A stretch of 36,072 bases of DNA from an uncultured Mailhella sp. (GTDB lineage: Bacteria > Desulfobacterota > Desulfovibrionia > Desulfovibrionales > Desulfovibrionaceae). The notes under the pieces are model-generated. The model was given only the letters and a program-made list of their open reading frames with translations, ran no database searches and was not told the DNA's origin. The position numbers and the translations under genes were made by a program. Below, piece by piece: positions 23,289 through 31,324 of the stretch. Within the stretch, counting starts at the first letter, position 1; the number at the start of each line of letters is the position of its first letter. The DNA is taken from NCBI GenBank assembly GCA_944323575.1, contig CALUTB010000016.1, positions 1-36,072 of the forward strand. The letters are read 5' to 3'.

Positions 23289-24706
23289 GCCTTCTCCTTG
23301 TGTTTGGATTGGGAAAGATGAGCGCCCAGAGAAAAGCGCGTCCAGTCCTTGCAGAAGAACACCCATGCCAGTGCCGACGTCTGAATGGCCATGGAAAGAA
23401 ACATGGCCATGTACACACCGTAGGCATCATAAAAAACAAAACGGGAAAGTCCCCAGCCGAAAGGCAGACGGACAAGCCAGATACTGGCGGTATTGACGAT
23501 GAGGGGATACACCGTGGCCCCGGCTCCGTTCATCACGCCGTGCAGCACTATGCCGCATACGGTAAAGGGCACCACAAGTACATTGAAGAAGAGATAATTC
23601 ACGATCTGCACACGTACGGAGGTTTCCGAAGAAAACCAAGCTGCAAGATCGGGAATGAAGGGCCACATACAAGCCGCCACTGCACTCATGGCGACTCCGG
23701 CAATCACGAACAGCACGATGCCTATACGCCTTGCCCCGGCCTTGTCACCTGCGCCCAGCGCATTGCCCACGAGAATGGATGCCGTAACCATAAAGGCATT
23801 GGCGGGCATATAAAGCAATGATTCTATGCGATTACCTGCCGTAAGTCCGGCAAGGGCCGCCACGCCGTCCGGAAGCGACGCCGTGATGCCGAACATCACG
23901 AGATATCCCGTCTGCCAGAGCAGACTGTTGCCGCAGGCAGGCAGCGCCACGCGGAAAAGATACGGAGCACCGATTTTCAGCCAGCGCAGAGGAGGAAGGG
24001 CATGACGCATCACAAGACCTCCGCGTCTGAGAAAAAACAGCGTAAGTACGGCGGCCAGCGCATTGGCGCTGAACGTCGCCCAGGCTATGCCGGCCATGCC
24101 GAACGAAGGAAAGCCCAGCCAGCCGAGACCGAAGCAGAGATCGCCGAACACATTGAGAAGGCATGCCGCCACTGCGACGATCAGCGGAGCAATGACCTGC
24201 CTTGCCGCACGGAACAGCGTTCCTCCGACCTGCATGACATAGAAAAAGGGCAGCCCCGCAAGCATGACCTTCACCATGAAATCCGTCGGAGCCAGAAGAG
24301 ACGGTGGTGTCTGAAGGATGGCAAGGACACCGTGCCGGAACAGGCCGGTCACCAAAGCGAGAACAACGGCAACAGCCACACAGCCGTACAGAACAAGGCC
24401 GACATAGTTCTGCGCCCGCCGAAAATGTCCGGCGCCCATGGACTGACTGACAGCCGCCATGCCGCCCGCACCGAGCGCCCAGCCGAAGACCATGAGAAAG
24501 ACCTGAAGCTGAAAGGAAAGCCCCACCGCGGCCTGTACATCGGAGGAAATTCTTCCGGCGGCCCATGTATCGGTAAGATTGACGATGATACTGCACAGCA
24601 GCATCATCATCTGCGGCCAGACAAGTCCCCAGATGGTACCGAACGGCACATCACGGAGCCAGTTGCGGATGCAACATAACGAAAAATGGCGGAGTGCAGC
24701 AGACAT
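23285..24706 (-). CDS. MATE-family multidrug/solute efflux transporter
   Basis: A 473-residue inner-membrane protein with about 12 hydrophobic segments in two MatE halves. Typical elements are WPQMMMLLCSIIVNLTDTWAAGRI at the first helix, AVSQSMGAGH, GDLCFGLGWLGFPSFGMAGIAWAT before the mid-point, and the second-half repeats AGNRIESLLYMPANAF and ASILVGNALGAGDKAGARR. MATE proteins export cationic compounds or metabolites by Na+ or H+ antiport. No ribosome-binding site is evident before the ATG at 24706, so the first few residues are uncertain. It is coupled by a four-base overlap to the DUF2156 gene, suggesting a joint function. Confidence 0.92.
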   Translation of the reverse strand: MSAALRHFSLCCIRNWLRDVPFGTIWGLVWPQMMMLLCSIIVNLTDTWAAGRISSDVQAAVGLSFQLQVFLMVFGWALGAGGMAAVSQSMGAGHFRRAQNYVGLVLYGCVAVAVVLALVTGLFRHGVLAILQTPPSLLAPTDFMVKVMLAGLPFFYVMQVGGTLFRAARQVIAPLIVAVAACLLNVFGDLCFGLGWLGFPSFGMAGIAWATFSANALAAVLTLFFLRRGGLVMRHALPPLRWLKIGAPYLFRVALPACGNSLLWQTGYLVMFGITASLPDGVAALAGLTAGNRIESLLYMPANAFMVTASILVGNALGAGDKAGARRIGIVLFVIAGVAMSAVAACMWPFIPDLAAWFSSETSVRVQIVNYLFFNVLVVPFTVCGIVLHGVMNGAGATVYPLIVNTASIWLVRLPFGWGLSRFVFYDAYGVYMAMFLSMAIQTSALAWVFFCKDWTRFSLGAHLSQSKHKEKA

Positions 24707-24786
24707 GGGCAGAAAATAATACCGATCTTCCCATCGGCAAGAAATAGTTTCAGAGAAAAGAAAGTGCTTGAAAACATCCGGGCGAG

Positions 24787-24817
24787 AAAAAGGGTCGCGC
24801 CATATGCGCGACCCTTT
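24787..24817 (-). terminator. Rho-independent terminator of lysA
   Basis: A perfect 12-base-pair stem (24806-24817 and 24789-24800, loop of five) with T5 on the minus strand. It lies 177 bases after the lysA stop and just before the MATE gene, separating the two units. Confidence 0.85.
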
Positions 24818-24993
24818 CGATTCAAGACGACTTCACGACCACATTCTGCAGTGGCAGAGACGCCTGTGTCGTCGACACGCCCCAATCTTCCGGGGTCCGG
24901 ACCGAAGATCGGAAACCGGACTCGGGACCGAATGACGACAAACCTTTTAAGTCCTGCTGCAGAAAAGAGGAAAAGTACCCGACTCTCTGTCCG

Positions 24994-26265
24994 CTAGTCC
25001 AGCACAAGCGTGGAGTCGAGATCTTCCAGCGTTTCCCTGCGACGGATGAGACGAGCTTTGCCGTCGGAGCCGATAAGCACCTCGGCAGGACGGGTACGCT
25101 GATTATAGGTGGAAGCCATGACCCATCCGTAGGCTCCGGCATCGAGCATGGCGATGACGTCCCCCTGCTCGATGTGCGGAAGTTGACGATCCTTGGCAAG
25201 AACATCTCCGGATTCGCAGATGTTGCCGACAATGGTCTGTTCTTCGGTCACCGTGTCGGGCGTTCCGTTCTCGCGATAGATTTCCACGTCATGGAAGGCA
25301 TCATACAGCATGGGACGGGCCAGCACGGTAAAGCCTATGTCGGTTCCGACAAAACGATGGGGACCGTTGTTCTTGGTTGCATGAACGGTACCGAGCACCA
25401 CGCCGCATTCAGCCACGACGTAACGCCCCGGTTCAATGAAGAAGCGTCCCTCATACCCGACTGCAGCCGACCATTCCGAAAGGAGCGCATGAAGGGCCTC
25501 GCTGAACGCCTTCATGTCCAGGCGGTTCTGACCTGCATACTTGTGATAGGGAATGCCGAGACCGCCGCCGAAATCGATGATTTCCAGAGGATATCCGCGT
25601 TTCAGCAGACGCTCCGCAGTGGCAAGGAGGACCTTCATGGCCTCAAGATACGGACCGGAGTCCATGAACAGCGAACCGATATGCTGGTTCACACCTACAA
25701 GACGGAGCTGATGACGGGCAAGGATCTCCTCTACTTCCGACAGAGTGTCGGGATCCACACCGAACTTGGTCTTCTTGCCTCCGGTCACGACCTTTTCACT
25801 GTGTCCTGCACCGATGCCCGGATTGAAGCGGACCATCACCCTTCCGCCCGGAACTGTCCGCCCGAAAATTTCAAGCTGGGCGAGGGAGTCCACACTGACC
25901 ACACAGCCGTGATCGGCCGCATTCTTCAGTTCTTCGGCGCTGACGTTGTTGCACACATAAGTGATTTCGTCGGACGTGAAGCCGGCAAGAGCGTTGAGGT
26001 GCAGTTCTCCGGGACTCATGGCGTCCACCACGCACCCCTCTGAACGGATGATGCGAAGCAGTGCCGGATTGGTATTGGCCTTGGCAGAGTAGTTCACGCG
26101 GAAACCGGGATGGGAGGAAAGTCCCGTCAGATCGCGGCAGCGCCCGCGCAGAATGTTCTCGTTGTAAACGTACAGAGGAGAACCGAAACGGGAGACCAGT
26201 TCACGGGGGTCTTCCAGCCCATAAAAATTGACACCGTCAGTATAGGTAGAGCGTACGTTTGCCAT
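24994..26265 (-). CDS. lysA: Diaminopimelate decarboxylase
   Basis: Converts meso-diaminopimelate to lysine and CO2, the last step of lysine synthesis. The 423-residue fold-type III PLP enzyme has the N-terminal FGSPLYVYNE, the PLP lysine in NYSAKANTNPALL, QHIGS, the phosphate-binding GGGLGIPY, FIEPGRYVV, and the catalytic CESGDVLAKDR and DAGAYGWVMASTYNQR segments. Length and motifs are standard. GAAGAG lies shortly upstream of the ATG. It is followed by a strong terminator and is probably transcribed together with the ydcH-like and yggT genes upstream, although 208 bases with an inverted repeat separate it from the former. Confidence 0.96.
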   Translation of the reverse strand: MANVRSTYTDGVNFYGLEDPRELVSRFGSPLYVYNENILRGRCRDLTGLSSHPGFRVNYSAKANTNPALLRIIRSEGCVVDAMSPGELHLNALAGFTSDEITYVCNNVSAEELKNAADHGCVVSVDSLAQLEIFGRTVPGGRVMVRFNPGIGAGHSEKVVTGGKKTKFGVDPDTLSEVEEILARHQLRLVGVNQHIGSLFMDSGPYLEAMKVLLATAERLLKRGYPLEIIDFGGGLGIPYHKYAGQNRLDMKAFSEALHALLSEWSAAVGYEGRFFIEPGRYVVAECGVVLGTVHATKNNGPHRFVGTDIGFTVLARPMLYDAFHDVEIYRENGTPDTVTEEQTIVGNICESGDVLAKDRQLPHIEQGDVIAMLDAGAYGWVMASTYNQRTRPAEVLIGSDGKARLIRRRETLEDLDSTLVLD

Positions 26266-26391
26266 TATCTCTTCGTACCTTTGTAGGGAGGATAACCGAA
26301 ATGCGGCCTTTCATCATGGAACGGCAAACCATGACGCCCGGCCAGAAACACAAAAAAACAGCCGCAACGCATGCACGAAAACGACCGTCCG

Positions 26392-26429
26392 ACCCCGGGG
26401 AAAGGCGTCGAAGAGTGCTTCCCCGGGGT
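26392..26429. repeat. Eleven-base-pair inverted repeat between ydcH-like and lysA
   Basis: Perfect arms ACCCCGGGGAA/TTCCCCGGGGT with a 16-base loop, 44 bases after the ydcH-like stop on the minus strand. There is no T run directly after it, so it may be an RNA-stabilising stem or a Rho-assisted terminator; the arms are themselves nearly palindromic around CCCCGGGG. Confidence 0.6.
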
Positions 26430-26473
26430 ATAAGAAAAACCGACCATGCCGGAACGACAGGGTACGAAGCGTC

Positions 26474-26695
26474 TTACTTCTTATATTTATCAAGGGCGGC
26501 GGCCAGACGGGTCTTTCCGTCGAGCTTCTGCTTCTTGAGAGTCTTTACTTCCTGCTCCTCGCTGGGGGTGAGGTAGCTCTTGCCCTCATACTTGGCAAGC
26601 TGCTTCTCATACAGCATATGTTCTTCCCAGAGAGCCTTCAGTTCAGGATCAGTATCGCCATACTGTTCCACAATCTTGAGATCACGTTCTTCCAT
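26474..26695 (-). CDS. YdcH/DUF465-family small protein
   Basis: A 73-residue charged, fully helical protein of the DUF465 (YdcH) type: ELKALWEEHMLYEKQLAKYEGKSYLTPSEEQEVKTLKKQKLDGKTRL, with the characteristic EExxxLKKxKLxxKDxL-like C-terminal helix. Family members form antiparallel helical hairpins; their role is not established. GGAG nine bases before the ATG supports the start. It follows yggT by 63 bases on the same strand. Confidence 0.85.
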   Translation of the reverse strand: MEERDLKIVEQYGDTDPELKALWEEHMLYEKQLAKYEGKSYLTPSEEQEVKTLKKQKLDGKTRLAAALDKYKK

Positions 26696-26758
26696 GGCAC
26701 AGACTCCATTGTGTTGGGGTGGCAGGGAAAAAGCCGGCTGGACCGGCCTCCTCTAAAA

Positions 26759-27067
26759 TCATACGCCGGTCAGACGCAGTCCCAGCTGCAGCAGGGACTG
26801 CACGACCACTCCGTTCAGCAGTTGCAGCGCAATCAGCGCCACAATGGGGGAAAGATCAATCCCATTCACCATCACGAACGGAAACATCTTGCGAATACGG
26901 TAGAATACCGGCTCCGTCAAAGATCTCAGCGTACGGACGATCGGATTATACGGGTCGGGTTTCACCCATGAGAGAAACGCCGCCACGATAATGACGAAAA
27001 TATAAAGATTGATCACCAGACTCAGAAGCCCGGCAACCGTCGTAACAAGATTGGCAAAGACAAACAT
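26759..27067 (-). CDS. yggT: YggT-family membrane protein
   Basis: A 102-residue integral membrane protein with two long hydrophobic segments (about residues 8-30 and 66-95) separated by the conserved YggT loop WVKPDPYNPIVRTLRSLTEPVFYRIRK. YggT proteins are linked to cell division, cell shape and osmotic tolerance in various bacteria, without a known reaction. The length and the DPYNPIVR...TEPV signature are typical. It is probably transcribed with the ydcH-like gene downstream; this neighbourhood is common in the group. Confidence 0.9.
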   Translation of the reverse strand: MFVFANLVTTVAGLLSLVINLYIFVIIVAAFLSWVKPDPYNPIVRTLRSLTEPVFYRIRKMFPFVMVNGIDLSPIVALIALQLLNGVVVQSLLQLGLRLTGV

Positions 27068-27153
27068 GGCGCCTCCATGAAAAGTCCTGTATTCAGAGTG
27101 TTGCCCGATTGGCTTCCGGATGCAAGCAAAAAAATGAAAAAACGCTCACAATT

Positions 27154-27657
27154 TTAACAGACGCAGCGGAGACGCTTCACACCGTCTCTGAACATGACGT
27201 CCATTTTGTCGGGCGGGAAAAGCTCGATCACGGCTCCCGTGCCGAATACGGGATGATCGATCAGCGAATTCACGGCAAAGCTGCCATTCATGCTGTAGGC
27301 GGCAGGAACGGCCGACCGACCGTCCACAAGGCTGGTCCAGCGCTGCTCGTTTTCCTCGGCGCGACGGGCGTTCTGCTGCTGTTCGCGGGTAGGACGCGGT
27401 GCTGCAGCACGCTTTTCCGCCTTCACGGAGGCATCGACGGCTTCTGCACGATCGTGGCCGGCCTTGACGCGGACGGTTTTTTCAACCTTCGGCCGGGTAT
27501 GGACCTCCGGTGCAACATATTTATGTACACTGCCGCAGGCGCGGCATTCCACCTTGACCGGCACACCGTCGAGGCATGCCATGACGACGTGGCCAGTAAT
27601 ATCCTTGCAGCGCGAGCAGCGCGCCTCAATGATCTGACCTGTGACAAAGGAACTCAT
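27154..27657 (-). CDS. Uncharacterised zinc-finger-like protein with a CarD-like tail motif
   Basis: A 167-residue cytosolic protein. The N-terminus carries four cysteines in two pairs (CSRC at 14-17 and CRAC near 38-41) that should bind zinc. A basic, Ala/Arg/Gln-rich linker follows, and the C-terminal 45 residues (SLIDHPVFGTGAVIELFPPDKMDVMFRDGVKRLRC) resemble the short beta-barrel HPxFGxGxV module found at the ends of UvrD/PcrA-type and related nucleic-acid-binding proteins. I infer a nucleic-acid-binding role, without proof. The two ends are intact and there is no sign of frameshift. It ends 86 bases before the yggT start. Confidence 0.7.
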   Translation of the reverse strand: MSSFVTGQIIEARCSRCKDITGHVVMACLDGVPVKVECRACGSVHKYVAPEVHTRPKVEKTVRVKAGHDRAEAVDASVKAEKRAAAPRPTREQQQNARRAEENEQRWTSLVDGRSAVPAAYSMNGSFAVNSLIDHPVFGTGAVIELFPPDKMDVMFRDGVKRLRCVC

Positions 27658-27722
27658 GAAACGAAAAACTCCACATGGATTTTCGGCGCGACTTCACCCC
27701 GCGCTCAACACACGACACAACC

Positions 27723-27749
27723 GATCCTTCTCCAGTAAGGAGAAGGATC
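27723..27749. repeat. Perfect 11-base-pair hairpin between two minus-strand genes
   Basis: Arms GATCCTTCTCC/GGAGAAGGATC with a five-base loop, 31 bases after the coiled-coil gene. No T run follows on the minus strand, so it is either a processed 3' end structure or a Rho-assisted stop. Confidence 0.6.
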
Positions 27750-27780
27750 ACAACCGCATTGACGGTTGAAAACATTTTTC

Positions 27781-28509
27781 TCAGCGGGAAGAGCTGCCGG
27801 CGGCTTCCGCCCTCATGGCGGCGATTTCATCGCGGATGACCCGTGCCGCAACAGCGGCGGCCATCTGCTCTCTTCCGGTCTCCTCATCCTTCAGACGGCG
27901 TTCCAGAGCGTCCACTTTGGCGGCAAGACTGCTTTCCGGATCTTCGGAGTCGGACGCAGACGGCAGACGCGCATCAAGCATGCGACTGACCATTTCTTCC
28001 ATGCCGAGACGGACGGATGCATCTTCCAGAAACATGGTTCCCACATGAGCGAGCTGATGGCTCAGGCTCTCCACGTTTTCCATCAGTTCTCTGTTCGCCC
28101 TTTCAAGCGCGGCAAGTCTTGCTTCCAAGTCACGTACGATAGAAGGATCATCTTCAGAAGGGAGATCCCGATGCTCCTGCGGGCAGGACGGAATCTCTTC
28201 CGCGCCGTCCTCCGTCCGCTCCTGCAGCGGAGCAGAGGAAACCTCTTCCTGCGTCTGTTCCCCGGATGGCTGCGGCAGACTCCCGTCTTTCCCAAACGGT
28301 TCATCCGGATTTTCCGGAAGATGGAAATCGTGTGCACCGGCTGCCGGCTTCTCGTCTGAAGAAACGTTCAGACACGCCTCTGCGGTGTCCGAGGGGATTT
28401 CCCCCTGTTCTGCCTGCACCGGGGAATCGTCGGATGCGACAGGCTCCACGATGTCGAAAAGCTCGATGACCTCTTCAGGCTGTTCAGGAGAAAACGTTTT
28501 TTCTTCCAT
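27781..28509 (-). CDS. Uncharacterised acidic coiled-coil protein
   Basis: I do not recognise this 242-residue protein. The first 115 residues are a low-complexity acidic, Pro/Glu/Ser-rich stretch expected to be disordered. The rest forms predicted helices with heptad character (VRDLEARLAALERANRELMENVESLSHQL and LAAKVDALERRLKDEE), ending in a helical ARVIRDEIAAMRAEA segment. It has no signal peptide or membrane span. An acidic tail plus coiled coil suggests a cytosolic scaffold or adaptor, which is only inference. It has its own short leader and is separated from the cytochrome gene by a strong terminator. Confidence 0.75.
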   Translation of the reverse strand: MEEKTFSPEQPEEVIELFDIVEPVASDDSPVQAEQGEIPSDTAEACLNVSSDEKPAAGAHDFHLPENPDEPFGKDGSLPQPSGEQTQEEVSSAPLQERTEDGAEEIPSCPQEHRDLPSEDDPSIVRDLEARLAALERANRELMENVESLSHQLAHVGTMFLEDASVRLGMEEMVSRMLDARLPSASDSEDPESSLAAKVDALERRLKDEETGREQMAAAVAARVIRDEIAAMRAEAAGSSSR

Positions 28510-28580
28510 GCTCCCCTCTCGGCAATAAGAGAAATTGTGGGTTCAAGGTATACAACTAAAGGCAAGCCTTACGCAAGAGC

Positions 28581-28604
28581 AAAAAAAAGCCCCCTTCCGG
28601 GGGC
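28581..28604 (-). terminator. Rho-independent terminator of the cytochrome c3 gene
   Basis: A GCCCCC/GGGGGC stem with a four-base loop followed by eight T on the minus strand, 70 bases after the cytochrome stop. Confidence 0.9.
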
Positions 28605-28630
28605 AGACGAAGCACCGGATAAGACCGGCA

Positions 28631-28663
28631 GGTTTTGCCCTGCCCTGAAGGCGGGGCAAAACC
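28631..28663 (-). repeat. Second stem-loop directly after the cytochrome stop
   Basis: A perfect 10-base-pair repeat (GGTTTTGCCC/GGGCAAAACC) enclosing a 13-base loop with an inner GCC/GGC pairing, 11 bases after the stop codon. Together with the terminator it gives the transcript a double hairpin end, which could protect it from 3' decay. Confidence 0.6.
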
Positions 28664-28673
28664 GATGAAACGG

Positions 28674-29156
28674 CTAGTTCTGCTTGGGATGGCACGCGGA
28701 ACCTGCGCAACCGGTCAGAGCAAGCTTCTTTTCAGGACGGGTCTTGGCAACCTCGGTATGGCAGCCGAGGCAGGAAGAGGCCACATATCCCTTGCCGTAG
28801 ATTTCACGGTCATGAATGATCTTGAAATAGCTGCGTTCTGCCTGCTTGTCCTCAGGATTGTGACAGCCGGCGGTACCGCACTTGAACTTGGGAGTCGTGC
28901 CGGCGACCTTATGATGGCAGACGGCGCACTGTGTTTCCGTATCGACAGTCAGCGGAGGGAAGTGCGCAGGCATGCTGGTATGGCAGGCCGTACAGTCCTG
29001 GGTAGTGTGAATGTTGTGGTCGAAATACACGGGCTTGTCGGTCAGATCCATTTTGATGGGCCCGGCAGGGATATGTGCGAACTGCGCGGCGCCGACCGGC
29101 AGAGCCAAAGCGACGACTATCAGAGCGGCGGAGCCGAACGTCAGCAGCTTTTTCAT
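28674..29156 (-). CDS. Periplasmic cytochrome c3-type protein with five haem-binding motifs
   Basis: A class III cytochrome c that carries electrons between periplasmic hydrogenases or formate dehydrogenases and transmembrane complexes. The 160-residue precursor has a Sec signal (MKKLLTFGS, cut near GAA at 22-24). It has the c3 hallmarks: FDHNIH (His47, His50), CAVCHH (77-82), CGTAGCH (93-99), IIHD (His115), SCLGCH and CAGSACH. In addition, CTACH (55-59) and PAHFPP (His65) form an insert that adds a fifth motif with a spare histidine. Tetrahaem c3 has only four motifs. AGGAGGAGGT six bases upstream gives a very strong ribosome-binding site, suggesting high expression. It is monocistronic. Confidence 0.93.
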   Translation of the reverse strand: MKKLLTFGSAALIVVALALPVGAAQFAHIPAGPIKMDLTDKPVYFDHNIHTTQDCTACHTSMPAHFPPLTVDTETQCAVCHHKVAGTTPKFKCGTAGCHNPEDKQAERSYFKIIHDREIYGKGYVASSCLGCHTEVAKTRPEKKLALTGCAGSACHPKQN

Positions 29157-29223
29157 AGGGTGACCTCCTCCTGGTCTTTACACGAAAACCAAAGCTCACG
29201 CTGCAGAGGCATAAGCAGAATTA

Positions 29224-29253
29224 CGTTACTTCCAAAACAGAAATAATGTCAAG
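29224..29253 (-). promoter_or_regulatory. Candidate promoter of the cytochrome c3 gene
   Basis: On the minus strand a perfect TTGACA (plus 29248-29253), an 18-base spacer and a weak TAACGT. It lies about 68 bases before the ATG. Confidence 0.4.
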
Positions 29254-29321
29254 AGATACTGCGCAAAGCCGCTCTCTCTTTCTCCTAATGACGCAGGCTT
29301 ATATTCCTCCGGCCCTTTCCC

Positions 29322-29353
29322 AAAAAGGGCCGGAGCGCCTTCGGCGTTCCGGC
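29322..29353 (-). terminator. Rho-independent terminator of ppiD
   Basis: On the minus strand the stem GCCGGA.CGCC/GGCG.TCCGGC with loop GAA is followed by CCTTTTT. A second, overlapping stem (29309-29318 with 29324-29333) lies just behind it and shares bases with it. Confidence 0.7.
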
Positions 29354-29361
29354 CCGCAGCC

Positions 29362-31257
29362 TCAGTTCGAGGTTTGCAGAAGCGGAGAATTATACATCTT
29401 CACCTCCGCCTTCGCACCGACCTGGGTCAGATAGGTCTGATACATCATGTTGGCGCGATCAGCGATCAAACGGGCCTCCATATTCTGCTCCGCCGCCTTC
29501 CATTCTTCTTCGGAAGGCGCTTCAATGGCGGAAAGACGGGCCAGAACGGCACCGTCCTGAACGCGATACGGCTCGTTGAGCCAGACGTCGTTCACTTCGG
29601 GCACGGCAAAGGCAGCCTGAGCAAGAGAAGGATCAGCAATGATGTCGGCAATATTGCCGTCGCGGCCGAACGGTGCGGTCGTCTTGATTTCCACGTCTGC
29701 GGCGGGCTTGCCGTTCTGGAAGGCGGCTCTGGCCTTGCGGGCTTCTTCCAAGGCCATTTCCGAAGCCTTCTGCTTGGTAAGGAATTCAACGATGAGCGGA
29801 CGCACCTCTTCCAGGGGTTTCACGCTCTGCGGCTTGCTTTCCACGACCTTGACGACAAGCAGCGCATTGCCGGAAGGTACGGCGGAATCCAGCACGGTTC
29901 CGGCAGCGGCGGAAAGCAGACTCTGCACGTCGGCATCACGGATATCGAGCTTCTGACCGAGTTCTTCAACCGAAACAAGTCCCGTGCTCTCGGCCTTCAC
30001 CGCCGGCACGGCAGCCGCACCGGCGGCCTCTTCCATGCTCTTGCCCGCAAGGGCCTGCGCCAGCACGAGATCGGCCTTTTCTTCCAGACCGCGGCTGGCA
30101 GCTTCGGTGGCAAGTTCCGTACGGAGGGCATCCTTGACTTCGTCGAAGCTGTGCGTGACTGCGTCCTGATGCCCCTCCTTCTTGATAAGATGGAAACCGA
30201 ACTGCGTACGTACGGGAGCGGACACTTCGCCGTCCTTCAGAGCAAAGGCAGCCTTGGAAAATTCGGGGACCATCTGACCGGCGGTAAACCAGCCGAGGTC
30301 TCCGCCCTGGGAGGCCGTTCCATCCTGACCGCTCTTTGCAACCTCGGCAAAATCCTCACCGCCGCGGATCCGGGCTTCCAGAGCCTTGATTTCTTCTTCA
30401 GCCTTCTTCACTTCAGATTCAGGCGCATTGGCGGGAACACGGATGAGAATATGGCGGGCGTGGATCTTCTCTTCCTCGGTATAGTTGGAAAGCCGTTCAT
30501 CATAGGCGGCGCGCAGTTCTTCTTCCGTAATGGAGGAAGGATCTCCCATGACCGCAGGATCAAGACGGACGTATTCCACGTTCACGCTGGGCGGAACCAT
30601 GAAGCTGGAACTCTGCGCCTCATACGTTTTGGCCACGTCCTCTTCCGAGGGAGCGGCCTTGTCCATATGGGCCGACGCAGGGAAGAGGATGTAATCCACG
30701 CGACGACGCTCCGCCGCATAGTCGAAGATGGCCTTCACGGCTGAAGGGTCGACATAGGCTCCGGCCGTCACGAGACGCTGGAGCTTCACGGGAAGCATGG
30801 ACTTCGCCTGATCGGTTTCGAACTGACGGGGCGTGAGATGATTCTTGCTGAGCACTTCCTTGTAGACTTCCGCATCGAACTTGCCGTCCTTCTGGAAATA
30901 GGGAAGCTGCTCAAGTACGACGCGCAGTTCATAAGGGCTGATGGAAAGACCGGCGCGCTCCGCTTCATCCTCGATGAGCTTTTCCTGCATGAGAGACTGC
31001 AGAACGCGCTGCTCAAGCTGGAAGCTCTCCATCATTTCAGGGGTGATATTGGGTATGGAACGGCGTACATTGTCTTCCATCATGGCATATGTACGCTGAA
31101 ACTCCACTTCGGTGATGTTCTTTCCGTTGACCGAGGCCACCAAGCCCTTGGGTCCGGTATAGGAACCGATGCCCCAGAAGACAAAGACCACAATAATAAT
31201 GCCGAAAGCCAGTTTCACACCCCAAGACTGGGCATTGGCTCTGATGCCGTCCAGCAT
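29362..31257 (-). CDS. ppiD: Inner-membrane-anchored periplasmic chaperone/peptidyl-prolyl isomerase, PpiD-like
   Basis: PpiD helps newly exported proteins leave the Sec translocon and fold. The 631-residue product has a short cytosolic N-terminus (MLDGIRANAQSWGVK), a single membrane span (about 15-34), a SurA_N-type chaperone region (about 35-200), a parvulin domain (KIHARHILIRVPANAPE ... GGDLGWFTAGQMVPEFSKAAF ... TQFGFHLIKKEG, about 265-365) and a C-terminal chaperone part. The parvulin core keeps HARHILI, GGDLGW and FGFHLI, better preserved than in many PpiD proteins, so isomerase activity is possible. AAGGAG is five bases before the ATG. It follows the aconitase gene by 67 bases on the same strand. 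Confidence 0.93.
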   Translation of the reverse strand: MLDGIRANAQSWGVKLAFGIIIVVFVFWGIGSYTGPKGLVASVNGKNITEVEFQRTYAMMEDNVRRSIPNITPEMMESFQLEQRVLQSLMQEKLIEDEAERAGLSISPYELRVVLEQLPYFQKDGKFDAEVYKEVLSKNHLTPRQFETDQAKSMLPVKLQRLVTAGAYVDPSAVKAIFDYAAERRRVDYILFPASAHMDKAAPSEEDVAKTYEAQSSSFMVPPSVNVEYVRLDPAVMGDPSSITEEELRAAYDERLSNYTEEEKIHARHILIRVPANAPESEVKKAEEEIKALEARIRGGEDFAEVAKSGQDGTASQGGDLGWFTAGQMVPEFSKAAFALKDGEVSAPVRTQFGFHLIKKEGHQDAVTHSFDEVKDALRTELATEAASRGLEEKADLVLAQALAGKSMEEAAGAAAVPAVKAESTGLVSVEELGQKLDIRDADVQSLLSAAAGTVLDSAVPSGNALLVVKVVESKPQSVKPLEEVRPLIVEFLTKQKASEMALEEARKARAAFQNGKPAADVEIKTTAPFGRDGNIADIIADPSLAQAAFAVPEVNDVWLNEPYRVQDGAVLARLSAIEAPSEEEWKAAEQNMEARLIADRANMMYQTYLTQVGAKAEVKMYNSPLLQTSN

Positions 31258-31324
31258 GACGACTCCTTGCTTGCTGTTTTACTGATGTTCACGGAGCCGC
31301 GAGACGGTCCGCGTTTTTCCGATG

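Noticed and set aside
29374..30744. A 456-residue open frame antisense to ppiD
   Set aside because: Same reasoning: no domain, and the opposite strand carries a complete PpiD.
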